DNA of 64,000 bases. Origin: G963668345 sp965206025. GTDB taxonomy: Bacteria; Acidobacteriota; Terriglobia; Bryobacterales; UBA6623. The notes below the pieces were generated by a model that saw nothing but the letters and a program-made list of their open reading frames with translations, was not told where the DNA came from and did no database searches. Position numbers and translations under genes: made by a program. Below, in pieces: positions 19,527 through 27,920 of the stretch (positions are counted from its first letter, which is position 1; each line of letters starts with the position of its first letter). The stretch lies in contig CBDBIU010000003.1 of the NCBI GenBank assembly GCA_965206025.1, positions 310,001 through 374,000 on the forward strand. Reading direction: 5' to 3'.

Positions 19527-20890
19527 TCAACGCTTCTTGACCTTGGGCGACGAGAGGTAGCCGACGATGTGGTTTTTCTCGATCTTGTTGACGACAATCT
19601 CGTGGGGGATGCGAGCGCCGGGGACATAGAATTGGACCGGTTCCAGGAGTGTCCTGTTTCTCTTTTCAACCTTTTTGTCGTCGACCAGAAGCTCCATCGT
19701 GTAGCGATTGCGCCTGCGGTCGGCTTTCTTAAGCTTGATATCGATGGGTCCCACTCGCTGCGACTGCCGGCTCTTGGTGATGTCAAACGCGTAGTAGTTG
19801 CGCCGGCCCAGTTCCTCGAGGGCTTCAAGCTCGGTGGCGTTGGTCGCGATCAAGCCGCTTTTCACGCCTAGGTCGCCCTTGACCGACGTTAATTCGCCGA
19901 TCGTCTTCCGCAGTTGTTCCCGGTTCTCTTCGACCTCCGATTTGACGCCGTCGACCGCATTGACGAGGGAGCCGACTCGCGCCTCTGTCTTCTCCGCCTC
20001 GTCGCTCAGCTTTTCGATCTTTTGATCCACCACTGTTATCGCGGTCTTCTGTTCGGCGCCTTGTTGCTCGATTTCCTTCGCCAGTCGTTGGGTCCTCCCG
20101 AGGAATTGCTGCTGGTTCTTACCGGTGCTTTCTAAAATGGCTCTTCTGGGATTTTAGTGGCTGGCGGCGGTGAGTGACGGATCCCTCGCCACTGTGAGGC
20201 CGACCTCCCGGAGCCTGCTTCGGTGCCATTCAAGGGCTTCGTGACAACTCTACGGCCCCCAAGGCCGGGCGGCGACTGCGTTGGCCAAAAAGAATTACTG
20301 ATAAACAAAGGGTTACGAGTAGAGCAAGGCTGCTGGCAGGTAGTCGTACAGTCTCCCGAAGGCTGTGAAATGCGGATCCACAACTGTCATCCAGTGGCCA
20401 CACTCAAAGAGATAACTCCCTGTTTATCAGTGTCTTATTCCCTTTACGAGTTGCCCACGACCGGACTGGCGTGTAGGGTATTTGGGGATTTCTTGGCCGC
20501 CTTTTGGGCTCCGATGTGACTGCGGGCGACGTCGGGTCGGCAGGATGGAGGAGCCGGCTACCCGTTGGCCACCCACTAAAAACCCGGAAGAGCCTCTAAA
20601 ATCTTCTTTTCGGCCTGGGCCGCGCGGCTTTCAAAATCACGGGTGCTCTTTTGCAGGGTTTCGCTGATGCGACCCTCCGTCTCGGCGAGCTGTGAGAACT
20701 TCTCTTCGTACTTACCGAGTTGTTCGGAAACGGAGGCGATCTCTGCTTGCGCCGATCGGACTTCCAAAAACAGAAAGATGCTTACGCCCACCAAACAGGC
20801 AACCACCGCGACGAGAACGATGGCAAGGACACGGTCAAACGACGTGCCCTGTTCCGCCGAGACTTCCGGCATCGGGTCGTACGAGGCCAT
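19527..20890 (-). pseudogene. Membrane-anchored coiled-coil protein, split by the 456-bp element
   Basis: The N-terminal part (20595-20890) has a short cytoplasmic tail, one membrane helix (VLAIVLVAVVACLVGVSIFLFLE) and the start of a coiled coil. The C-terminal part (19527-20138) continues the coiled coil and ends in a conserved domain (RNYYAFDITK, LLEPVQFYVPGARIP, HIVGYLSSPK). The element at 20139-20594 lies between identical 8-bp flanks TCTAAAAT. Removing 464 bp restores one frame of 299 aa, colinear with the intact neighbour at 21094-22023. As it stands, translation from the proper start ends a few codons into the element (KKILEALPGF). It is a tandem paralogue of the next gene, so its loss may be tolerated. 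Confidence 0.85.
20139..20594 (+). mobile_element. 456-bp ISL3-like non-autonomous element, copy 2
   Basis: Same length, ends and internal sequence as copy 1, and I noted no difference between the two. The target duplication TCTAAAAT is at 20131-20138 and 20595-20602. It sits antisense to the coiled-coil gene it splits. Confidence 0.92.
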
Positions 20891-21093
20891 GTTTCCTTCT
20901 CCTAGATTGTCAAAGCGGAACGGGTCGAGCGACCGCCGATCCCGGCGCCGTTTCTATCTTAAATTGACGGCGCACGACTCCTCGCGGGATCCGCCAAAGA
21001 AACCTCGGCACCCGCCAGAGGGCAAGAAAATGCGGGCACATAGAATACTCGCGGCCCCTGCGCTCAAAGGGCGGCTGCCGGCAAGAACGACTT

Positions 21094-22023
21094 CTAGCTC
21101 GAGCCGGCCGAGCTCGCCGCCGACCGTCGAGCCGCGACCTTGGGGGTCGCCAGGTAGCCGACAATGCGATTCTTCTCAACCTTCTGGACGACAATTTCAT
21201 AAGGAATGCGCGACCCGAGCACGTAGAACTGCACGGGCTCGAGAAGCGTCTTGTTCTTTTTTTCAATCCGCTTATCGTCCGCCCACAGCTCGATCGTATA
21301 TTTATTGCGCTTGCGGTCGGTCTTTCTCAGCCGGACTTGGATGGCGCCAACCCGCTGCGGCTGCTTGGCTTTGGTGATGTCGAAATCGTAGTAGTTGCGC
21401 TCGCCCAGCTCTCGTAGCGCGTTGAGTTCCGTTCCGTTCGTCGCGATGAGCCCACTCTGAACACCGAGATCGCCTCGCACCGTCTTTAGCTCACGGACGG
21501 TCTGCTCGATCTCTTGCCGGTTCTTGGCGACATCCTGCTGCACGCCTTCCACGGTTCCGGTGAGAGATCCCACCCTGGAGTCGGTGTCGGCGGTCACTCG
21601 ACTGAGTTGGCTCACTTTGCCGTCCACTTGGGTGAGCGCTGACTGATGCTCTACCTTTTGCTCGTCCAGCTTCTTGGCCAGCACTTGGGTTCTGCCGAGA
21701 ACGCGTTGCTCGACCTTGCGAGCCGTTGCACTCAGGCCTTTTTCGGCCGACGCTACGGCGCCACGCAGTTCCTGGGCCCTGTCGTCCGCTTCGCGCGAGG
21801 CGCGGTTGACCACTCCCTCAATCTGAGCGAACTGCTCCTGGTGTAGCTGCGTCTGAGCAGCAAGATCGGCCTTAACCGAGCGGACCTCCAGAAAAAGGTA
21901 GACGGTCAGGCCAATCAGCGCCGCCAGCGCCACCAGGACGGCGATGGGCAACAATTTCGACTGCAGCGGGGACGGTTCGTCTTCAAAGACCTGGTCTTCA
22001 TAGATCTCGTCTTCGTTTGCCAT
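21094..22023 (-). CDS. Uncharacterised membrane-anchored coiled-coil protein
   Basis: A 309-aa protein with an acidic cytoplasmic N-terminus (about 25 residues rich in Asp/Glu), one membrane helix (LLPIAVLVALAALIGLTVYLFLE), a coiled coil through about residue 190, and a compact C-terminal domain of about 110 residues. That last domain shares with the paralogue at 19527-20890 the pattern RNYYxFDITK, then RNxYTxELxxDDK, LLEPVQFYV, RIPxEIVV, and IVGYL. I do not recognise the domain. The layout (anchor, stalk, beta-rich head) suggests an envelope spacer or binding protein, which is only inference. It is divergent from the GT2 gene at 22227. Confidence 0.8.
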   Translation of the reverse strand: MANEDEIYEDQVFEDEPSPLQSKLLPIAVLVALAALIGLTVYLFLEVRSVKADLAAQTQLHQEQFAQIEGVVNRASREADDRAQELRGAVASAEKGLSATARKVEQRVLGRTQVLAKKLDEQKVEHQSALTQVDGKVSQLSRVTADTDSRVGSLTGTVEGVQQDVAKNRQEIEQTVRELKTVRGDLGVQSGLIATNGTELNALRELGERNYYDFDITKAKQPQRVGAIQVRLRKTDRKRNKYTIELWADDKRIEKKNKTLLEPVQFYVLGSRIPYEIVVQKVEKNRIVGYLATPKVAARRSAASSAGSS

Positions 22024-22226
22024 AAGGACTGTTTCCTGACTCCCTAACGGGGGGGGAAGGGTCGTATCGTAGTTATTCTAACATCCATTAAGACGGTCGC
22101 CAATGGCTAGCCGGTTACCGGAAAAAGGCTTCGCACAGCGCTATGGAAGCCTCGAAACCGGCACGCTAGCCCACTTTTCGACGGCCAAACCGTCTGAGTT
22201 CAGTACTTTGCTATGATCGGGCGTTC

Positions 22227-23144
22227 ATGAAAGGACAGCCGCCCCGTATCTCCGTCGTTATCCCTGTTCGGGATGAACAGGATAGTCTGGAACCCCTCGT
22301 TAATTCGCTCGGGGCGGTTCTGGTCTCCTCTTACGAGCTTATTTTCGTTGATGACGGCAGTACGGACCAAACCCGTAAGAGATTGAAAAGACTACACGAA
22401 CCAGGGCGCGTTCGCGTTTTGTGTCTGAGGAAGCCCTACGGCAAGACAGCGGCTTTGATGGCCGGTCTCGCCGCTAGCCGCGGTGAAATTGTCTTCACCA
22501 TGGATGGGGACCTGCAGGATGATCCCGCTGAGATTCCGAGGTTTGTTGAACAGCTCGATTCGGGATACGACCTGGTCTGCGGCTGGAAGAAGAAGCGCCG
22601 TGATCCCATCGCCAAGATCGTGGCCTCGCGGATTTTCAACCTCGGGATTCGCCGGCTCACCGGGCTGGCTCTCCATGATGTAAATTGCGGCTTCAAGGCA
22701 TTTCGGGGCGATGTTGCCCGCTCGCTTCAGCTCCACGGAGAGATGCACCGCTTCATCCCGGTGTTGGTTGCCGAAGCGGGACACCGCGTGGGGGAGATCG
22801 AGGTCACCCACCACCCCCGTCGGCACGGCCGTTCAAAGTACGGGTTTGCTCGGCTGTTGAAGGGGTTCTTGGATCTGGTCACCGTCGTGCTCGTGACTCG
22901 CTTTCGGGAGAGGCCGGCGCACGGATTCGGCGCGGCGGCCTTGGGGTTCCTGGTCCTGGCCGCCGCGGTGTTGGGTCTTCACTTGCTTCTCTACCCGTCG
23001 CCCCTGTTGGTTCTGTTGGCCATGACATTACTGCTGGGCGCCATCATCTTGATCGCCTCGGGATGGGTCGCCGAGATCATCGTGGCGCGGCGGCCGGCCT
23101 CGGACAAGCTCCCCCACTACTCCGTCGAGGAGCAGCTTGACTAA
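22227..23144 (+). CDS. GT2-family glycosyltransferase, DPM1/GtrB-like, with membrane tail
   Basis: A 305-aa protein that probably transfers a sugar from a nucleotide donor to a lipid phosphate carrier on the cytoplasmic face. The GT-A domain has ISVVIPVRDEQDSLEPL at the start, FVDDGSTDQT, and the DxD-type MDGDLQDDPAEI. The acceptor-side block HDVNCGFKAFRG and HHPRRHGRSKYG are typical of polyprenyl-phosphate sugar synthases. Two C-terminal membrane helices (about 230-285) match GtrB/DPM1 enzymes of the membrane type. It overlaps the next gene by 8 bp and so is probably translationally coupled to it. A TATGAT box at 22211 could be part of its promoter. Confidence 0.88.
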   Translation: MKGQPPRISVVIPVRDEQDSLEPLVNSLGAVLVSSYELIFVDDGSTDQTRKRLKRLHEPGRVRVLCLRKPYGKTAALMAGLAASRGEIVFTMDGDLQDDPAEIPRFVEQLDSGYDLVCGWKKKRRDPIAKIVASRIFNLGIRRLTGLALHDVNCGFKAFRGDVARSLQLHGEMHRFIPVLVAEAGHRVGEIEVTHHPRRHGRSKYGFARLLKGFLDLVTVVLVTRFRERPAHGFGAAALGFLVLAAAVLGLHLLLYPSPLLVLLAMTLLLGAIILIASGWVAEIIVARRPASDKLPHYSVEEQLD

Positions 23145-24081
23145 ACGTGTCTTGAGCCTAGCGAAGGTCTTAGTTCCCTTCGTCATCGCTTTCTTCATCG
23201 GGCGGGTCATTTATCGAAATTGGCATCAGGTTCGCGAAGCCGAGTGGGTACTGTCCCCAAGCTACCTCCTCGTTTCCTTCCTGTTGACCGCGTGTTGGTT
23301 TACGGTGCGCCCGCTCGTCTGGGGTATTCTGCTGAAAAAGTTCGGCTACCCCATTTCCTTTCGCGGCGCCTACTTGGTGGTTCGACGGGCCGAGCTGAGC
23401 CGTTACGTGCCGGGCACGATCTGGCAATACGTCAGCCGGGTCTACCTGGCGGGCCGCTACGGAGTTCCCGCGGCTGTATGCATGGCCGCAACCTTTCTCG
23501 AAACGGTCCTGCTGATGCTGGCTTCACTGGGTCCGGCCGCGTGGAATCTGGACGCCTTGCTTCCCGACCTGGCGCGGTTTCAGCGTATCCTGCTCGTCGC
23601 CATCCCCCTGGCTGCGGCCGTGTTGGTGCATCCCCGAGTTCTGAATTTCTGGACGCGACTGTTGTCCCGTGCTTTGAAGCAGCCTTATCAGCGGCTGAGC
23701 ATGCCGTGGTCGACGATCGCCCCCCTCTGGGGGACCTATCTAGTGGTGTGGGCGCTGCACGGGCTCGGCGCGGGGATCTTTGCGAAGGGTGTGATGGTGA
23801 TGCCGCTCGACCGGGTCCCGGAGCTGGCCAGCTATTACGCGTTGGCGTGGCTGGTGGCCATGGTTTCCGTGGTCGCTCCCGCGGGCATGGGAATCCGCGA
23901 CGGCGTTCTCGGCCTGCTACTGAGTCGACGGATGCCCGAAGGCGTGGCTTTCACTCTCGCTGTTGCTCTTCGTCTGTGGATGACCGCGCTGGAACTGTTC
24001 TGGGCGACCCTGGCTCGAGGACCGCTCCCGACCGCTCCTCCAGAACCGGAGGAGGTCGGCACCGGCTCCCGCCTACGGTAG
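23137..24081 (+). CDS. LPG-synthase-TM (UPF0104) family flippase-like membrane protein
   Basis: A 314-aa integral membrane protein with about eight helices, like the membrane half of lysylphosphatidylglycerol synthase (PF03706), here without the catalytic soluble domain. The stretch RAELSRYVPGTIWQYVSRV is the most typical family block. The TTG start overlaps the stop of the GT2 gene. Such proteins often sit next to GT2 glycosyltransferases and are thought to move lipid-linked substrates, which fits this context. The 3' end overlaps the convergent glycosyltransferase frame by 247 bp. Confidence 0.82.
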   Translation: MTKRVLSLAKVLVPFVIAFFIGRVIYRNWHQVREAEWVLSPSYLLVSFLLTACWFTVRPLVWGILLKKFGYPISFRGAYLVVRRAELSRYVPGTIWQYVSRVYLAGRYGVPAAVCMAATFLETVLLMLASLGPAAWNLDALLPDLARFQRILLVAIPLAAAVLVHPRVLNFWTRLLSRALKQPYQRLSMPWSTIAPLWGTYLVVWALHGLGAGIFAKGVMVMPLDRVPELASYYALAWLVAMVSVVAPAGMGIRDGVLGLLLSRRMPEGVAFTLAVALRLWMTALELFWATLARGPLPTAPPEPEEVGTGSRLR

Positions 24082-25769
24082 ACCTCGTAGGTGCGTTGCC
24101 GGATCGGCAGGCCCTTGTCCCACCAACTTTGCTTGTAAGAGTAAGTCCATTTCCAGACTCTCTCGAACTGATCGCTGAGCCCCCGCGGCTTTGCTCCCCT
24201 GGGGTCCCATACGACATACCAATCTGCTTCCGGGTAATCGTCGAACTGATCGTCCGGCAGGAGGCCCCGAAAGCCCCGGTTACGGGCGTTGGTACTGTCG
24301 AGTTGAGCTACCCAACGAATCTCCGGCAGGTAGAAGAACAGCGTCATCCCTTTTACGTTGCGAAACACAGCTAGCTCATCGCCTGCGCGAACACGGGACC
24401 GGAGGAACTTCACAACCGGCTCGTTGTAAGAGCGGTCGTTGAAGAACTGCCTTTCGACGACATGGTCGAATCCGTTCACGTTGAAATTCAGGTTGGGCCA
24501 GATCAGAAGCCCCAAGAACATGGCTGAAGCTATCTTCTTGCCGGCCGTCCGTTCCAGCCCGGCGATAGCAATCGCGCCCAGCAAGACCACGGCCGGGAGA
24601 ACCTGGTAGTAGTGGCGGTAGAACGTTTTCGACTGCCCGACAGCGATGGCCAGTAGGGGCGAGACCAAGATCACCAACCCGGCCAGCAGGGCCGCCTGTG
24701 TCCACAGCCCCGAGCTGGGGAGCCTGCGCCAACAGTAGAGCAGAGTCACCGGCACGGTAAGGCTGGCAGCGAGTAACAACCAAAACAACGTCGCGCCGGC
24801 CTCGTGGACATCCATATAGCCGAAGCCAAACAGGACCGGAGAAAGCGGGACTACGGCCGCGGCGGCCATTGTGAGCTTCGCGGCAACGGGCACGGCGCCC
24901 ATCTTTCGCTGGAAGAGGTAGAACGCCGTCGGGACGAGCCCGACGAGCGGCGTCATTCGCCAGAAGTCTCTCCCGCGGTTGATCAGCGCGTGGCGATAAA
25001 TTTCCGCAAGCGGCTTTTGCTCCGGCGGGGGCCAGCGGCTCGCAAACTCCCAATGGAACAACCCGAAGTCGGCCGCCACGATCGGAGCCATACCCGCTGA
25101 GAGGAGGAGGAATCCGCGGGTCAGCCGTCCGTCGCCTCGCACCAAGATGAAGACCGCCAAAGAGGTCCACATTCCGGCGAAGCTCATGTAGTTCGAGAAG
25201 TAGAGCAAGAGTCCCGCCAGGCCCAACCGAGCGTAAAACGAACGCCGGGAGGCCAGTGAGGGGTCCCGAAGATAGCGACATAATTCCAGAAAGAGAAGCG
25301 ACGCCGCCAACACCACGAGAACGTAATACCGACTTTGGCGGGCCGCGGACAAGAAATAAATGGAAAGCAGCCCGAGATAAGGCATGAGAAACGGGCGCAG
25401 ACCCGATCCGAACAGAACAACTCCTAGGCGGTAGAGGACAAACAAGCAAACGGCTCCCACAAGCGCGAAAGGAAGTCGCGCGGGCCACGTGCCGACGCCG
25501 AACAGCTTGAAGGAGGCTGCCGCGACGTAAAACTGCAGCCAGCTCTGCATGGCGGGCGTTAGTCGGGCATTGAAGTCGTGCCCGTCGGCCGCCTGGACGA
25601 TCAACTGGCTGCCGTCAAAGACCCTGGGCGCCCAGTACCCCTGCTCGACCATCCATCGCGCCCAGTTCGCGGTGGAGCACTCGTCACGCCAAAGCAGCGC
25701 GCCGTCCAGGCGCCAAAACAGCAAGAAGGCACCGAGCAGGACCAGTAAAACGATGAGCGCCGTGCGCAT
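23835..25769 (-). CDS. GT-C (GT39/ArnT-like) membrane glycosyltransferase with run-on C-terminus
   Basis: The open frame is 644 aa. Residues 1 to about 563 look like a normal GT-C enzyme. A first helix (LIVLLVLLGAFLLFWRLDG) is followed by the acidic loop WRDECSTANWARW, about ten further membrane helices, and a soluble end finishing near TYEVYRRR. The last ~80 residues are read antisense to the flippase-like gene and have arginine/serine-rich, shadow-like composition. The original stop was therefore probably lost. The enzyme could use the lipid-linked sugar made by the convergent GT2 gene pair. Confidence 0.8.
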   Translation of the reverse strand: MRTALIVLLVLLGAFLLFWRLDGALLWRDECSTANWARWMVEQGYWAPRVFDGSQLIVQAADGHDFNARLTPAMQSWLQFYVAAASFKLFGVGTWPARLPFALVGAVCLFVLYRLGVVLFGSGLRPFLMPYLGLLSIYFLSAARQSRYYVLVVLAASLLFLELCRYLRDPSLASRRSFYARLGLAGLLLYFSNYMSFAGMWTSLAVFILVRGDGRLTRGFLLLSAGMAPIVAADFGLFHWEFASRWPPPEQKPLAEIYRHALINRGRDFWRMTPLVGLVPTAFYLFQRKMGAVPVAAKLTMAAAAVVPLSPVLFGFGYMDVHEAGATLFWLLLAASLTVPVTLLYCWRRLPSSGLWTQAALLAGLVILVSPLLAIAVGQSKTFYRHYYQVLPAVVLLGAIAIAGLERTAGKKIASAMFLGLLIWPNLNFNVNGFDHVVERQFFNDRSYNEPVVKFLRSRVRAGDELAVFRNVKGMTLFFYLPEIRWVAQLDSTNARNRGFRGLLPDDQFDDYPEADWYVVWDPRGAKPRGLSDQFERVWKWTYSYKQSWWDKGLPIRQRTYEVYRRREPVPTSSGSGGAVGSGPRARVAQNSSSAVIHRRRATARVKATPSGIRRLSSRPRTPSRIPMPAGATTETMATSHANA

Positions 25770-25989
25770 GGACTAGATATTGGGGCGGGGCGCGGGCTGA
25801 AGCAACCGACTCGGGCCTGAAGTGGATTGAAACACAGGGCGTTAAGCGGCCGCCGGGCGGGGAGATTTTCAGTATAGCCGACAAATTTTTCTCCGCGCCG
25901 CAACTTTCCCTCGCGCTCGCGGTTTATAGCAGGTAAAGAGCGGGCCGGCCGCTTTCAAAGGTCACCAAGAAGCAGAGGAGGAAATAGAC

Positions 25990-26316
25990 ATGAACAAGCT
26001 CACACAATGGTTCACCCTGAGCATCTGCACCCTGACTTTGGGAGCCGGACTGGCGCTAGCTAAAGATCCCGTCGCTCAGAGGCAGAAGAGGCAACAGAGA
26101 CGAATCGGCCAGGGCGTAAGCAGCGGCCAGCTCACCAAGCCGGAAACCCTGAGGCTCGAACGCAACTCGGCGCGCATCCATCGCTCGATCGTCAAGGATC
26201 GCCATGACGGCGGCGTGTTCACGCCGAGAGAACGCGCCAAGGCCCAGCGGAAGCTCAACAGGCAGAGCCGCGCCATTTATCGCCAGAAACACGACGGCCA
26301 GACACAGAACAATTAA
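25990..26316 (+). CDS. Small basic secreted protein
   Basis: A 108-aa protein with a clean signal peptide (LTQWFTLSICTLTLGAGLALA, cut near AKDP). The mature part is strongly basic and helical, with a loose repeat: RIGQGVSSGQLTKPETLRLER resembles the later segment GGVFTPRERAKAQRKLNRQ. An AGGAGG ribosome site stands 8 bp before the ATG, so expression is probably good. I associate this type with Acidobacteria, but its function is unknown. It stands alone, divergent from the GT-C gene. Confidence 0.75.
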   Translation: MNKLTQWFTLSICTLTLGAGLALAKDPVAQRQKRQQRRIGQGVSSGQLTKPETLRLERNSARIHRSIVKDRHDGGVFTPRERAKAQRKLNRQSRAIYRQKHDGQTQNN

Positions 26317-26457
26317 TTCCCTCCCCTACGAGTCGGGCAGGCGGACCCTCGCCCGCCCGGCTCGGGTTCTTCCCGGCCCGAGCCAATCCCGGGCTTCGAC
26401 CGGCGGTTGACACCCCGATGGCGTAGGTGCGGTCGCCGCGGTGCCGTTGCGCTTGGC

Positions 26458-27732
26458 TCAGTCAGGCCTCAAAACCCAGCTCCTCACCTTAAAGGCTCCC
26501 GGCCGGCGCGGAATCGAGCAGGGGTAGCCGAGCCACCACCACTCGACGGGGGCCTCGGTTTCCGCAAGCCCGCGACTCTTCCACTCACTGGCTAGCTGAT
26601 CCAGGGGCACAACGTACTCCAGCGTGTCCGGGCTGGTCTTCTCGTAGAGGTCCATCAGCCGGTTTAGGATCTCCACTTCGGTTTCGACAGGGAAGTGCTC
26701 AAGGCAGAGCATGTTGGAGACGGCTTGGGCGGCGGACACCGCCTCCGTCCCGCCCAAAGAATCGGGCGAGGCCGACAAGGTCTCGAGCAGCACCTGGGCC
26801 TCGTCGTCCTCGACGGGATCGGCATCCAGCCCGCCCCGAGCCGCCCGCAGGGCGCCGCGAAAAGCTCGGCGGCGAGAGCGATCCTCGCGGACGGTTGAAA
26901 ACAGGCCCATCCGCGAAACATCGAGGAGAAGTCTTCTCCAGACCCGTTGCGTCTCGGCGGCGGTCAGCTTCGACGACAGCGGCCCCCGAGCGATCGCGTC
27001 GGCGAAATAGACCACTCCGCCGGGCTTGCACAAGCGCGCCAGTATCTCCACGTGGTCGCCGACAACAAACCGCTGGAGCTTCTCCTGTGCCTGAACGTGG
27101 TTTTCCCATGCCGACAGCCGGACTCGAAATTTGTTCCGCAGAAGGCGGTCCGCATAGGTGCGCGGATAGCGGGGCAACTCGGCGAGAACCAACGAAGATA
27201 TGACGAAATCAGCCTTCGGAAGCGACGGCCCCTCACCAAATTCTGAGACCGCATCATAGATCTGCCCCAGGCGGTCGAAAGCTTCCTCGGCGCTCGAGCT
27301 TTGCTCCAGCGCCTCCTCAACTCGCCTCATCATTGATTGGGCGAAAGAAGTGATGTCGGATACGCGAATCTCGACCCTATCTTGAAGTTCGGCAGGCAAG
27401 CGGCCGACGGCTTCGCGCATGCTTTGCTCGTCGAGATCGGCGAGGACGACCCGCTCGAATCGTTGGGCTAGGCCTTCGAGCGGAATCTCGCGGCAACTTC
27501 CCGCTCCGAGCACGACCGCCGTCGAGCGCCCGGTAGCCAGTTCCGCGGCTTGCAGAACGCGGCCGCGGCTCTTTTCTACGTGTGGAACCCAATAGTCGTT
27601 GTAGCGCTGCTCGGCCGCGCTCAAGGCCGCTCCCGTCCCTTGAAAAAACTCGTCCAGGGTCTGGGCGGAGACCGTTGAAAAACTGATCGCCGCCGCCAGG
27701 AGCCAGTAGACGAAGCGAAGGCTAGCCCGCAT
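26458..27732 (-). CDS. Methyltransferase-like protein with an N-terminal signal-like segment
   Basis: The 424-aa frame has a nucleotide-binding loop typical of SAM-dependent methyltransferases (VVLGAGSCREIPL, then the acidic strand end VVLADLDEQSM). Further blocks are ISSLVLAELPRYP and KPGGVVYFADAIARGP. The chosen ATG lies inside a palindromic repeat and gives a hydrophobic N-terminus (VYWLLAAAISFSTVSAQ) that looks like a signal peptide. That is unexpected for an enzyme needing SAM. Either the repeat created a new start and the old one is lost, or a later start is used. No partner gene is obvious: the neighbours are an insertion sequence and an unrelated small gene. Confidence 0.6.
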   Translation of the reverse strand: MRASLRFVYWLLAAAISFSTVSAQTLDEFFQGTGAALSAAEQRYNDYWVPHVEKSRGRVLQAAELATGRSTAVVLGAGSCREIPLEGLAQRFERVVLADLDEQSMREAVGRLPAELQDRVEIRVSDITSFAQSMMRRVEEALEQSSSAEEAFDRLGQIYDAVSEFGEGPSLPKADFVISSLVLAELPRYPRTYADRLLRNKFRVRLSAWENHVQAQEKLQRFVVGDHVEILARLCKPGGVVYFADAIARGPLSSKLTAAETQRVWRRLLLDVSRMGLFSTVREDRSRRRAFRGALRAARGGLDADPVEDDEAQVLLETLSASPDSLGGTEAVSAAQAVSNMLCLEHFPVETEVEILNRLMDLYEKTSPDTLEYVVPLDQLASEWKSRGLAETEAPVEWWWLGYPCSIPRRPGAFKVRSWVLRPD

Positions 27733-27810
27733 TTCTCGCCACCTGAGGGTCGAAGCACGTGATAAGCCCGCCATTGCTTCGTTGCGCCTGTTCGCCGTGC
27801 CCAACGTGCT
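27722..27810. repeat. CTAG-ended palindromic repeat, half copy F
   Basis: Begins CTAGCCCGCATTTCTCGCC and continues through the conserved phrases GGTCGAAGCACG and GTTGCGCCTG to CCAACGTGCT, then stops halfway along the full-length repeat. Its end supplies the ATG of the methyltransferase-like gene on the minus strand. Confidence 0.75.
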
Positions 27811-27920
27811 TTCCCGGTCGAATCCCGGGGCGGTCCGATCCGGACACATACTGAACAGAATAGTCCAAGTACATCCTGAACACTTTTGAGGTAGTGGGGT
27901 CAGTTTGAAAGGGGGTGAAG

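Noticed and set aside
23220..24374. 384-codon plus-strand frame
   Set aside because: It is out of frame with the flippase-like gene over most of its length and has shadow composition.
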